DNA of 64,000 nucleotides from Castor canadensis (GCF_047511655.1 NC_133389.1:38175295-38239294), one strand, 5' to 3'. Positions 1 to 11,205 are shown, numbered from the stretch's first letter. A program made the numbers and translations. The notes: a model not told the origin generated them from the sequence alone.

Positions 1-72
1 CCTGCTTGCCGGCCAAGGTGGTTTGAGGGGCTGTTTGATTTTTTTCCTGGCTCCCTCGCCAAACCGCCCATG

Positions 73-89
73 CCCCCTCCTCTTTCCAG
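73..89 (+). promoter_or_regulatory. Possible splice acceptor
   Basis: A run of C and T bases (CCCCCTCCTCTTTCCAG) ends in AG at 88-89 and would start an exon at 90. It fits the consensus for a mammalian 3' splice site, but such tracts also occur by chance in pyrimidine-rich DNA, and no upstream exon is visible in the window. Confidence 0.3.
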
Positions 90-480
90 TGCATGATGGA
101 TGCCCTTAGGGGCCCTGTGTGAGCTTCTGCTCCTGTTCACAGCGTATCATGTGTCTGCATAAACGGCTGTGTGCGTGTATGTGCGTGTGCGTTGATGTGC
201 CCATGTTGTCTGTCTGCTGGCTTCCTCCATCCTTTTGAGTTCTTTTCAGTTCCCTTATGATTTGACTGCTGTTCTCTCATCTGAGCTTTTAGATTGATGC
301 TGTGGTCTGGTGCTGTATAAGTATTTTCCCTTTTAATTTTGTTTTAACTTCTTCCTTGCCCTTCTTCACCCTCACCCCCTCTCCCAGTCCCCCTCTGACA
401 CTCCCCGCCCCTACCCTCCCTCCCCTGCCTCTCCCCTCCCCCTGAGCCCACACTCTCTTGTCCTCTCTCTTTTTCTCTTT

Positions 481-520
481 CTCTCTTTCTCTCTCTCTAC
501 ATATATAAATATATATATAT
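481..520. repeat. CT-rich and AT simple repeats
   Basis: A CTCTCTTT-type tract runs directly into alternating AT (ATATATATAAATATATAT). It is low-complexity sequence within the putative 3' UTR. The overlapping minus-strand frame rich in Arg, Glu and Lys is an artefact of this repeat. Confidence 0.7.
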
Positions 521-2679
521 AAATCTTTTCTTCTTTTGTCATTCAATCAAATTCCAACAACCCAACCAGGGCCAGTCAAATCCACCACAGTCTCGCGCTG
601 AGCTAGGAATAAAGTTCACGTAATCACATGAGAGTGGAGAAAAGTCCCCCATCCGTAAGTTCAAATCAACTCAAAGTTCACAGTGTGACATGATGGCGTC
701 ATGTAACAAGGCTAAGAATCGGTTGCATGACACTTGCCGTCAAGTTTCGTGGAGGTGCTGTGATTGGAGCGTTTTTCTTGGGTGTCGTCTCCGTTGATGA
801 TTGGCCAGTCATGATCACGCGTGCATTTTCTTGACTTTGTGCTGCCACGATCTTTTCTGCTGTGCTCATTTTTGTTTTGTTCTTGGTGCTTGCAGTGGTT
901 TTACTTTCTGTTGTTTGGTTTTTCTTGTTCAGCGTTTTCTTTTTTTTATGCTTCTCTAGATGTCACATAGAGAAAAAAAAAAAAACCAAAACAAAAGAAC
1001 AAAAAAATTAGCAAAAATAAAGATGAATTCCTGAATTATAAAACATGGGATCATTTAACTATTCAAACCATTCTTTTTTTTTTCTTAAAAATAAGGAAAA
1101 CATCTTCAAAAATATCTATGCGTGGTTGATTTACTTGCACTTGAAAATATTGTGATTTTATTTTTTCTAGAAATTTGGGGGCCTTTTTCAATTGACACTT
1201 TCCTAGGTCTGGTCTTTTTCTAGTTAGGCTATTTTAAATCTCACGTCAAAAGGAAAAATGAAAACCAAAACCAAAATATCTACAATAACAAAATGATAAA
1301 AAAAAAAAAATTCTAAACCAAAAAACTCTAGAGCCCAAAGCCAGAGGCCTCTGAGAGAGAGCCGGGTAACAATTGTAAGGTTTGTATTGTAGCTACTTCT
1401 GCTAAATTCAATGTGGGGAAGGGAGGTGGGGGGCTGGGGTCTTGGGAGGGCTTTTTTGGTTGGTCTGGAGGAAACAGTAGTGACAGAAGCAAAAATGCAC
1501 CTTTTTGTTTACAACTGAAAAAGGGTCCTTGACAAGTGTTTTTTGATTTTCTTATTATTTTCTTTGGTGTTGTAATTGTTTAGACTGCTGTGTACGGTTT
1601 GCTGTTTGTTGAATCAACAGTGTGAAAAACCTGCCAGCATGGATTGATATACGCATGACCTTGTCCCCTCAACTGGGGGCTTTGCAGTTCTAACTTTCTT
1701 GATGTAACCAGTCACCCCATGTATCAGTGGAAGCTGCCTGCTAGAATGGAGCTGAGTCTCATTTGCTAATAACACTGATTAAGCATTTGCCTTCTGATTC
1801 TAGTCAGATCATGATTTTTTTTCCTTAAAAGCAAAACAAAGCAAAAAGCCAAAATCAAGAACTCTCTGAGTTTAATTTATTTAAGTGTGATAATTAAATC
1901 TGTTCTGACCTTTTTTAGGTTTTCCCACCCATTCCCTGGAAGTTTTGAATTTCCTCTAAATTCCCTGGCATGTATGAGAAAAGTATTATGTATGTGTGTA
2001 TGTATGCATATACATACACACATATCCATATATATATCCACATATGTGCAGGTGAATATATTCTACACATATATCCAGATATACATATATATACACAGCC
2101 TCGCAAATAGTTACTAACCTTGAAAAAGAAGTGGTTGGCTGAAAACTGGGCAAGGATTCTACAAAATTCAAGTCATGGCTCTGTCTTCCTTCTTTTCCTC
2201 AAGCTGGGGAGGAGTGGGTGGGCTGCTAGATTTTTTGCTATCTTGTTTGCTAGGCTTCTGTATACATATTGTATCTGGGCTAGATCCCTCAGGGACAAGT
2301 TTAATTCCGAATTCATATCCCACACCCCCAAATTCTGCCCTTAGTTCTAGCTGTCCCTAAATCCAGAACTGTAAAGGAACCCAAGTTGAGAACTCTCCCC
2401 ACAACTCAACCCCAGCTACAACTATCACCACTAGACCGCCCAGTGGTTTCTCACTCTGAATAGAAAAGCAAATTTCTTTTGACTGTATCATGATCATGAC
2501 TAATTCTCATACTGGTCTCTCTTCCTTCCCTCCCGCCATCCCCCAGAGTTCCCATCCTACCCCCAGGCAGGTTCCTATTGGTGTTTGGATGCATTTTGTG
2601 TGTTCCCTCTTGGCTTAATCAGCCCTGATTTTCTTCATTTTAGGGCAGGATGCTGAACGGGCTACATTAAAAAACAAAC

Positions 2680-2693
2680 CTCTCTCTCTCTCT
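2680..2693. repeat. (CT)n microsatellite
   Basis: A short perfect CT dinucleotide run inside the putative 3' UTR. Confidence 0.7.
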
Positions 2694-3734
2694 ATTTATA
2701 AATGAGAACTGTTGGATGACACCTTTGACATATCAGCCAATATCAATCAAGCTGAGGACTCCAGACACTCTGTGAGACTGTAACATTTCTTCAAGGAAAG
2801 TATAGCGTCTATGGAGTTCAGAGGGCACGTGTTTGGGGGAAAATATACATGACATAAAGAAGACGAAGAAGAAGAAAAATGAGAAAAAAAACCACACACA
2901 CACAAAAGGCAACTTTAAAACAAAAGTAACATGAGACCAGATGGGGAGGCTGAAGGGCTGGGCACTAGCAGGAGACGCTGCTGTTGACCTATCCTGCATG
3001 GGTGCCTGAGACAGACAGGGGCAAGCGTGTGGTGGGGCCTGGTCCCCAGGGGGCGGCTGGGAGGCCGCCACTGAGCATCTCTATCTGTCATTCCTTTAGC
3101 TATTTAGGGACCAAAGGACCAAACTTTTTATTGCAGATGTGTAGCTCTATGTCAAATAGAGGGGGAATGGAGAACTATCTCCTTCCTGCCTTCTGGCTGT
3201 TCTTGAAACAGCTTAGAGTGATTCTTTGAAAAATTAATAAAAATTAAAAAAAAATACAAAAAAAAAAAAGGAAAAAAAATGCGTTAATGCTTTTAAAACA
3301 GCAAGATAATAGTTCTTTGATACTTTGAGAGGCGCTTTGATTACCCTCATTGAAGTCTATGACACTTTCCTATGGTTTTCTGTATTATATGTCTGGATGG
3401 AGCTGTTAAGATGAGCAGGTTGGTGGATATTTGGGGAAAGCAACAAAAATATAAAAACTCATTAACTGTGAAGTGTAAGAAAACAAGGAGGGGAACAAAG
3501 GGACTTCCAAGGCAAGGTAATTGTTGTGAAAAGTCTGTAAATGCTTCTAACTTCCCCCCTCTTAAAATCATAATAGTTGTACAGAATTTTAAAAAAGGAA
3601 AAGTTTAAAATACCTATATCATAGAAGAAAAAAATTAGAGGAAAGCAAAAAATAAAAAAAAAAAGGAAAAAAAAAACTATAGACGTTAGCGTTACTGCTA
3701 AAATCCCAGATGTTGTAGGACTGTACTTTTGTAG

Positions 3735-3868
3735 AGTTTAGACTGAGCATCAATCCCTTCTCCCCGCGAGTGCTGTCGGACGCCGATGTCCCCGAGGGCC
3801 AGGCCGGACTCTCCCAGACCTGCGGCTCAGTGGGGCCGCGCCAGCCACCTGCCGGGACGCACCCGCCC

Positions 3869-3903
<35 letters not shown>

Positions 3904-3965
3904 TGGCTTCGCTCCCGGAGCTGCGCGTGCGCGCTCGCTCCGCACGCCCTGGACACCCACTGCCC
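3735..3965. other. CpG-rich island with (GCC)9 inside the A/T-rich 3' UTR
   Basis: About 230 bases are strongly G+C- and CpG-rich between A/T-rich flanks. Nine uninterrupted GCC units lie at 3869-3895. A palindromic TGCGCGTGCGCG at 3922-3933 differs by one base from the NRF1 core TGCGCATGCGCG. Open frames on both strands here encode only alanine, proline, glycine or arginine runs and look like by-products of the repeat. It may be an orphan CpG island, an internal or antisense promoter, or a GC-rich UTR element. Confidence 0.6.
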
Positions 3966-4554
3966 GCTTCACTCGCCTTCCATGCTTGTTCCAGAGACTT
4001 TCCGGGCAAGGGAGAACTGGGAACTTTCATCTTTAAACAACTAGACAACACACACACACACAAAACCTTAAACAAGAGAGAGAAAAAAACAATCTTTGAA
4101 GAATTTCTGAAACTGTTTACAAGGAATTTTGAAAAACAGGGATGTTTAAATGATGCCGGCTCTGTTTTTCTGTAAATAAATTTGCATATTTTGTAGGACT
4201 TTTAATTGTAATGATAGAGAAAAAAACAAGGAAAACTATTTAATGAAAGCACGATATTTATCTTTGGTAAATGACTTTAGAGCAGTTAAAGACATTGCTT
4301 AAAAAAACTCAGAATCAGAAAAAAACACTGAATTATTTAAGAACACATATATTTTAAAGTATATCATATTTATTATAATTTATTTGCACCTTTGGGAAGA
4401 CTTGTGTTGGCATTCTGCCTCGATAACTTCTCACTGATGTCCAGTTCATCTTGGAGGCCAGGGGGGCTCTTGGAGCTACCGTTTTTTGTTTTTGTTTTTG
4501 TTTTTTTCCTTTAGAAGAACAAATTTCAGGTTCCTCTCGGGCCTCCTGCCTTTC

Positions 4555-4618
4555 CTTCCTTTCTTTCTTTCTTTCTTTTTTTTTTTTTTTTCTTTTTTTA
4601 ACTTTTTTTCTTTTTCTT
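4555..4618. repeat. (CTTT)n and poly-T tract
   Basis: CTTT units grade into an interrupted poly-T run within the putative 3' UTR. No transposon body is attached, so it is called as simple repeat only. Confidence 0.6.
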
Positions 4619-4772
4619 GACTCCTCCTTTTAGGATGTCCAGATGTTGTAAAAAAGAAAAAAAAAATCAACAGCTGCAGTTCAGTACAACTGCTCTTTTC
4701 ACACTCCACTCCCTAAAACTCCTTGTAACCTCCTGTAACTATTGGATGACGCTTTTCTCCAGCTTAGCCCTA

Positions 4773-4815
4773 AATAAAGCACAGTTTAAACAAACACAAC
4801 TCTTGCTCATTGGTC
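4773..4815 (+). terminator. Poly(A) signal and downstream GT-rich element
   Basis: AATAAA lies at 4773-4778 and a GT-rich element at about 4810-4825. Cleavage would be expected near 4793-4800. SINE and MIR density rises immediately after this point, which supports a transcript end here. Confidence 0.55.
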
Positions 4816-5008
4816 TGTGCCTCTAGTTCTGGCCCACTGTGCCTCAGGACCCCAGGGGGCAGCGAGGGGTAATGGCTTTTGGTCTTTCTTTTCCTTGAGT
4901 CTCCCTGTCATACAGTCCCTTATTGTGAGCCTTGGCAGTCTGGGGTGCCTTCAGGGAGGTGATGGGAATAATGAAGGCAGTCCTGTTCCACCCTAAGAAA
5001 GACTCTCA

Positions 5009-5214
5009 GCTGGGTGAGGTGGCTCACAGCTGTAATCCCAGCTACTTGGGAGGCAGAGATCAGGAGATTCAAGGCCAGGCTGTGCAGAAAGTTAGTAAAA
5101 CCTTACCTCAACCAATAGCTACATGGAGATGTAAATGGGATTGCTGCTCAGGCCCACCAGGCAAAAACACAAGATCCTATTTGAAAAATATCTAAAAGCA
5201 AAAAAGAAAAAAAG
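5009..5214 (+). mobile_element. B1-like composite SINE, plus strand
   Basis: The copy begins with a 7SL/B1-type head (GCTGGGTGAGGTGGCTCAC, then a segment equivalent to 'AATCCCAGCTACTTGGGAGG') and continues through an AGATCAGGAG segment. It degrades into a less recognisable second half and ends in an A-rich tail near 5214. This is the 7SL-derived half of the composite family seen repeatedly in the window. The overlapping 87-residue plus frame is SINE-derived. Confidence 0.8.
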
Positions 5215-8200
5215 TCTCCACTGGAAGCCCATTCTTTTGGGAGCCTGTACAGAGATGGATGGCCACAGTGTTCAAACATAACATAGTTCCCATTTTGACA
5301 GGAGGGAAGCAAGAAGACCACCTCACCCAAAGGCAAACCAAGAGTGGGGGTGGGAGGAAGATCATGTGCCTCAGCGAAGAGGCAGTGGAGGGAGGGGCAA
5401 TGATAAAGTTAGGAGGATGAGGAAGTGACCCCAAATTTGCCACCAAGCCTTTAGCTCTTGGTCCTGCATTCTGCCTTGCTTAGCTGGTTTGTCTGGATGG
5501 AGAAAACAGGATTCTGGATGCTGCCCTCAGCTAGTGTCCTGGGGAAGGGGTGTAGAAGGAAGATCTGGGCTCCCTTGGGAAGCTTCCTGGAGTGCTGTCT
5601 ACCTGGCACTTAGATATGACATAGAGAGATGCCCATATCCCAAGTGCCCCTGGGTAGGTGTCCCAGTGTCCCAAAGGAGAAAAGACATGAAGCAGGACTT
5701 GGGGCAGAGGGGCGGGTGACCCGGGACAGATGCACACCAGCCACATGTCTTCCTCAGGCTGTCCTGGGACAGACCTTCTCAATGCTATCTCCCCTTCTTG
5801 CCCCTTGTGCTCAGCCTTCAGTCCTGCAGCCTGGTGTAGGGATGGACAGACTCTTCCCAAGTGTTTCCATCCCTCTCCACGGTGTGGGGCAGGAAAGCTG
5901 TGTGGTTTGTAGTGCCTGCAGGAGGGAAAATGGCCCAGAGAAACAGATGAGCATAGCTTCAGCCCTCACCTGGCTTTTCTGAAGAGGGCTGATGGGAGCA
6001 GAGCTTAGAACTCCAACTGTAGAGCAATACCCAGACCCCCTGATCCATCCTCTCCTCCTGCTTTTCCTCCTAGTGCGGGGGGCCACTTCCATGTTTCTCA
6101 CACTAGCCTGTGAGGTGTCAGTCTGGAGGAAAGAGACCTTCATGTATCTAGGCTTTCAAGCTCTGACTTTGGATGTGAAGATGGTTCTGAGAGGCACTGT
6201 TCATAAATTAAGTCCCCATGCTCTACCCACATGCTATGAGCTCGAAGTCAGCCTGCTCTGCCCATCCTAAGGAGCTGGGCTTCTTGCAAGAGTTAGCATC
6301 TAAGGGCTGGATGTCAGGCTGGTATTATGCTACCAAGGACTGTTTATGTGTGTTTTGAGGGAGCATATCCCAAAACATAGTTTTTGTTGGATACTAAAAG
6401 TCACTGAATCTGCCAGAGGATGTCAGCTCAACAACCAGCTACTCTTTCAGGCCCTGGGAAGCCTCCCTAGGGTGCTTCTGTTTTGTAACTAGCTCTCCAC
6501 TGTATCCTTGTGTCTGGGTCACAGGACAGCCCTACCTCCATTGAAGGCACTCTGGCCTAGGGCTGTTGGGCCCTGGGAGCTGCCCAACAGCTGGGAGAGA
6601 AGCTTGTTAGCCAATTTTGCCTTTTCTGGGCATGGTTGACTGAATGGACATATGAAAACACTAAAACCAGCTGTGAATATGCCGGTTCTATAAAATAAAC
6701 CCTCTATTTAAAGACTGCACACCAACTGACTAATTTATACACAGCCCATTTAGGACAGAATGCATCTATCAACCTCCGGAGGTGGGGGTGGGTGGGTATC
6801 GATTTATTAGAAAGGAAAAGTTGGACACTCTTGGGTCACCTTGTGCAGGATTAATTACAGGGAGCTTGGGGACCCCATGGCTGTGCCCACCTTTCTGTGG
6901 TTAACAGCTACTCATATGCAGGGTCAAGAAGACACAAGCCACATTTTTATCAATTTCTGCTTATGTTCCATAGCTTATATCCTTCTGCAGTCTCCCACCT
7001 GCCGTGGATGGCATTCGGTTTATTACTATAGCCTTTGAATTTCAAGCATCATAACCCAAAGTAGGGATACCTGTGTAATGACCACCCCCATGTGTTCACC
7101 CCTTAGCTTCCGCACCCTTCAAATCATGAATCAATTTGACATAGAGCTCAACTACCAAACATTTCATTGCTAGATGCCTCAGTTTCCCCTCAACATGTTC
7201 TGTGCTGCATTGAGTCCTCATGGCTGGGAGGAACTTGACCCATGTGGCCTCTCCATAGCCTACTCCCATGGTTGTCTCCAGCACTTCCCAGGGTGACTGT
7301 CCCAGCAGCACTTGCAAAGTTCATTTAGCTCTTCCTCTACCCCTGTGTAGTCATAGCTTCTCTCCCACTTTTTCCTTCTCTCACTTTCTCTGTGATGCTA
7401 ATATGAAGAGAATACATTTATCTAGATGTTTCATTTAATAGCCCCTTCCCCTTCTGTTTTTTTCCTGAAGATCTTTTGACCCATTCTGAGCAGCTTCCCC
7501 TCCCCTGCAATCAGAGCAGTGGGACACAGACATGCCAGAGCTTCCCCCAGTGTAACCCAGCCACTTCTTCCAAGGTTTCTGGTGCTGGTCTGGGCAAATC
7601 TGCAGCTCCTCTTGGCACAGGGACTGCAAGGGCCATGTTTGAATCCCACTGGCTTGAACCAGATTCTGTTTGCCTATCTGGTAAGATGGATGAAGGGACA
7701 GGTGGGTAGTGAGCTACGGCACCCAGCTCAGCCCAAGACAGATTCCACTCTTGGACAAAAATTATCAGTTGTCATTGATGTAGCACCTTCAATAGACTAC
7801 TAACTTCTGGCAGTCAGAGTTTTAATCGATGCTGATTCATTACCTGCATGGACAAATTAGACAACTGAAGACATGTTCTAAACAGGTAGGTGTTCTAAAA
7901 AATACCTAAGTAGCACCAATGTCATATGTGGAATAAGTGCACAGTCAGCACCCTCCCTGTGAAGGCTTGCAGGTATCAGCCTATTGCTTTGACTCTATAG
8001 TTTCCTCTCTCTCCTCACCTTCCTTCCATTTCCCTAAGCTGCTCTCTCCTCTCTTTGGTTACCACCTCCACCCCTGCTTGCTTCCCCTGTACTCCAAGTC
8101 TCTGATCCTCAACAATCCCAGCTGCCTGAGGCCTGGCTCCTCAGCTCCAGCTCCCCAGCCCCTCAGCCCCTCCTTTCCATCCCCACTTTCCTCCTGCTAG

Positions 8201-8347
8201 CCTAACTATTCATCTCTGAGGACTGTGAGCAATGCCAATTCTGCTTCATCCTTTGTGGAGGCCTAGCCAGGATTTGCCCAGAGCAGGAGAGGGTGGGCAG
8301 ACCAGTGTTTCAGAGCAAAAGGTGTGAAGCCTAATTCACACCTTGAT
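5215..8347. other. No gene recognised; apparently unique intergenic DNA
   Basis: About 3.1 kb downstream of the presumed gene end. Frames reach at most about 117 codons on either strand, overlap one another and show no recognisable domain. No clear SINE, LINE or LTR copy was seen. Regulatory or non-coding transcript content cannot be excluded by eye. Confidence 0.5.
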
Positions 8348-8378
8348 CTTGATCTTAGCCAAAAGGCTGAGAAGCAAT
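8348..8378 (-). pseudogene. U2 snRNA 5'-end fragment (pseudogene)
   Basis: The reverse complement reads close to the first 30 nucleotides of U2 snRNA (TTCTCAGCCTTTTGGCTAAG, then ATCAAG), with a G-to-A change in the usual CTCGGCC. Homology stops after about 30 bases, so branch-point recognition, the Sm site and the stem-loops are absent. Short 5' U2 fragments are common retrotransposed or template-switch products in mammalian genomes. It is not functional. Confidence 0.75.
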
Positions 8379-8599
8379 GGTTGGGTCTGATTCCAGACCA
8401 GGATTCACCTCCTACTTGTCTGCAATACTTTCTGTAGCATTTTGGAAAAATTGCTTATCAACTCTCTGAGCTTTGGCTTCCTTATCTCTAAAACAGGGAG
8501 TAAACCCATCCCCAAAGTGCTGAGAAGTAAAAGAGACACAGCTACACACAGCTACATCCCACTTCAAGGATTCTCTGAGTGGGAATTTTTACATTTTTT

Positions 8600-8868
8600 T
8601 AATGTTCAGAGCCTTATGCTTGCTAAGAAAACACTCTACCACTTGAGCCCCTTTAGTTTTAAGTTATTTTTCAGATAGCGTCTTGCTTTTTGGCAACAAT
8701 CATCCTACTTATGCCTCCTGCATAGCTGGCATTTGTGGGCCACTGTAGCCAGCTTGTTTGTTGAGATAGAGGTCTCACTAACTTTTGACTCTGGCTGGCT
8801 TTGAACTAACTCCTCCTGATCTCTGCCTCTACAGTGGCTGACTTACAGTCACAAACCACTGTGACTGT
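8600..8868 (-). mobile_element. Composite tRNA/ID + B1 SINE, reverse orientation
   Basis: On the plus strand the order is a reverse tRNA-like part (GCCTTATGCTTGCTAAG, CTACCACTTGAGCCC) and then reverse B1-like modules (ATCCTACTTATGCCTCC, CTCCTGATCTCTGCCTC). The copy is fairly diverged. Two successive B1-like modules appear, as in the copy at 34655. Confidence 0.75.
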
Positions 8869-9544
8869 GAGAAATTCTTTATACCACAGCTACTCCAAAT
8901 GAATAGTTCAGGCTGTGTTCCTATCCTCCTTCCCTTCCCTTAATTCCACTCCATTAACTACTCACATCTCAACCACAGCAAGCTTGAACTTGACACCGGC
9001 AGCTTAATTCATTTTCTGCACAGTGCAGTCAACCTGTGCCACTACCAGAGAATTCCAGTCATGTTGGCGCACACACCTCTGCCTCCCCCAGTTAGCTGGC
9101 AATCCTATGCATCTTCCACTCTTTGCCTTTTTTTTTCCCCACGAGCATTCTCAATGTGTCTGTAGCTAGTGCTTTCTGCAGCCATTCTCCTCCCAGCGCA
9201 TATGGCCTCAGGCTGCATACTAATTTGGTCTTTGCATTTTAAAATTTTCATCAGTTTTTTTTCTGAATAGGTAATGTATTCATGTATTTCAAAAAAATTG
9301 GAAAAGGGATACAGTGAAGTCTTCCCATGCCTGAATCTAGCCACCCATTCACCTCCCTTGAGGTAGCCAGCATTACCCATAGTCATGCTTATCTTGGTGT
9401 GTAGATGTGGGGAGTGTAGGTGACAGAAACTCCTTTTGATTCTTGTTTCCAGTGGGAACAGAGGCAGACAGTGATGTGCCTGGCCATGGGTATGTGTCGT
9501 CTACCACATTCTTGCCATGAAGGCCCCACTCTGTGAGGCATGGG

Positions 9545-9672
9545 GTAGTAGCTATCATGTATGGAATGCTTGCTCTGTGGTAGATACCGTGTAAGTCTCA
9601 TAATAATTCTAGTATGTAGATGTCATTATCACTGAGGAAACTGGCTTAGAAAGGTTAAGTCCCTGATGAAAT
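9545..9672 (+). mobile_element. MIR-like ancient SINE
   Basis: The segment contains the conserved MIR-type core ending in GAGGAAACTGGCTTAGAAAG, preceded by a cATTATc-type block and followed by GTTAAGTCCCTGA. These correspond to the mammalian-wide MIR 3' region. It is ancient and diverged, and boundaries are approximate. Confidence 0.6.
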
Positions 9673-10271
9673 TGCCCAGAGGATGGTCCGCAGGACTCTG
9701 CAGCTCTACCTCATGTTTCTTCAGGCTGCCAATTCTCCCTCAGTCGTGCATTCTCTGCACAATTAAGCCTCTCACTCTGGTGTCCCATCTCCCCCTTCTA
9801 CCTTTTTCTTTAAGAATCCCCACTTGTCTCTTAAGCGGCAGCATCTGCATTGACTTGCGTGCTAATATGTCTCTTCCCTTCTCTCCGTGGTGATCTGAGT
9901 AGAACTGGAGTTCTTGAGGGGAGTGAGCGATAAGTTACAACACATGTTGCTAGTGAGTACACAGTTCCTCCTCCCTGGTAGCATCTGGTGGTGAGAAGGA
10001 CAGAAGAGATGGATGGAGAGAAAGGGAAAAATTCCAAAAGACCCAATTAGCTTTTCTTATTAACAAGGAAAGGAAATTAAATTGAAATAAATGTAATATT
10101 TACTAACACTTTCTGCAGCTACTTGAAATTCGAAAGCCTTTGGGCTGTGTCAGCTGTTTCCCAGGACACTGAACCCTGGAGGAGACTCTAAGCAGAATCT
10201 TCAGATTGATGCAAACTGATTCTCTCCTACTCACGATAAATGGGACATATTATTCATTCCTGGAGGCCCCA

Positions 10272-10365
10272 TGCTTCTTCCATCCAAGTACTAACCAGGC
10301 TCAACCCGGCTTAGCTTCCGAGATCAGACAAGACTGGGTGTGTTCAGGGTGGTGTGGCTGTAGAC
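10272..10365 (-). pseudogene. 5S rRNA pseudogene, 3'-truncated
   Basis: The reverse complement starts with GTCTACAGCCACACCACCC at 10365 and continues through a block equivalent to the 5S internal control region (TCTGATCTCGGAAGCTAAGC) and CTGGTTAGTACTTGGATGG. About 94 of the roughly 120 nucleotides of 5S are present. The 3' end after GGATGG is replaced by unrelated sequence. Scattered C-to-T and G-to-A changes at CpG positions show decay. The A-box/C-box promoter region is largely recognisable, but the lost 3' strand prevents closing of the terminal helix, so it is called a pseudogene. Confidence 0.88.
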
Positions 10366-10719
10366 AGCCCCAGTCTTCTAATTGAGGTATGAAGATGCCA
10401 CTCATCTTCAGGGTGTCCAATATGGCTAATCTTTGCCATTGCCCCTGTCTCCTTTTCCTAGGACCCAGCTCGGTGGGCCATGGACATTAGGGATGACAGG
10501 AAATCTATGGTCTCCTACTCCATGGTTTCCTCTTGGAGATCAGAAGCAAAGCACTGTGAGTTATTTTCACTTGCATGGGCAAGACATGGGCTCCTGGGCA
10601 AACCCTATACAACTGCACCTCACTGCACTCCAGCCCTATTCAGGGCCTCAGATCCCATTGTTAGGCCTTTTTCTTTGCATTATACTAGGTCTTCATTAGT
10701 TCTGTTTTTTTGTTGTTGT

Positions 10720-10935
10720 TGCTGTTGTTTGTTTTTTTTTTTTTTTGCAGTACTGGGTTTGAACTCAGGGCCTACACCTCAAGACACTCAACCAGCCTTT
10801 TTTTTTTTGTGATGGGTTTTTTTGAGATAGGGTCTCATGAACTATTTGCTTTGGCTGGCTTCAAACCATGATCCTCCTGATCTCTGCCTCCTGAGTAGCT
10901 AGGATTATAGGCATGAGCCACCAGCTCCTGGCAAG
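10720..10935 (-). mobile_element. Composite B1 + tRNA/ID SINE, reverse orientation (clear example)
   Basis: Read on the minus strand the element runs from GCCAGGAGCTGGTGGCTCAT (7SL/B1-like head), through AGGCAGAGATCAGGAGGATC and an A-rich CCCTATCTCAAAAAAACCC linker, to a tRNA-like unit with GAGTTCAAACCC (B-box-like) and GTACTGCAAAAAA as tail. It is a compact fused 7SL-tRNA SINE and the clearest copy in the window. Confidence 0.88.
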
Positions 10936-11049
10936 TTCTATTTTAAAATAAAAATTACCTTGGGATGGGAGAATACATTTGTTCCCTAGCTTTCTCAACC
11001 AATACTTATAGTATACATACCAGGATTAGGGGTGAAGAGATGAAGACAT

Positions 11050-11205
11050 AACACAGTAGCTACCTTCTATATACAATGCCTGGTATGTGGTGGCATTATC
11101 TCCAATCCTGGATGTAATATTGCAAGGTGCTGTCACAGCCATTAGAAGCTTGGGTAGGTAGGTAACTTGCTCCAAATCACTGCAAGAAAGTAATGGAGCC
11201 AGGAT
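11050..11205 (+). mobile_element. MIR-like ancient SINE
   Basis: Blocks similar to MIR are present: a central 'ATGCCTGGTATGTGG' type segment and a 3' part with GGTAACTTGCTCCAAATCAC and AATGGAGCCAGGATT. The copy is old and indel-rich. Confidence 0.55.

Larger units (their letters stand above)
90..4797 (+). other. Probable terminal exon and long 3' UTR of an unidentified plus-strand gene
   Basis: A pyrimidine-rich tract ending in CAG at 73-89 resembles a splice acceptor. The frame starting at 90 gives ten codons and then TGA at 120-122. From there to about 4797 there is no credible coding frame. The DNA is rich in T and A homopolymer tracts, is nearly free of recognisable SINE or LINE copies (in sharp contrast to the rest of the window), and has AATAAA hexamers at 608, 1016, 3237, 4175 and 4773. 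The last is followed within about 40 bases by a GT-rich stretch (TTGGTCTGTGCCTCT), a classical cleavage-site arrangement. Repeat exclusion and multiple polyadenylation signals are typical of long, conserved 3' UTRs of regulatory or neuronal genes. The gene could not be named from the sequence. The exon start is speculative: the UTR could equally begin upstream of the window. Confidence 0.55.

Noticed and set aside
289-546. 85-codon minus frame rich in Arg/Glu/Lys/Gly
   Set aside because: Product of CT- and C-rich low-complexity sequence in the UTR.
3619-4175. Alanine, proline or arginine-rich frames on both strands around the GCC repeat
   Set aside because: They are translations of (GCC)9 in different frames, with no start context or domain support.
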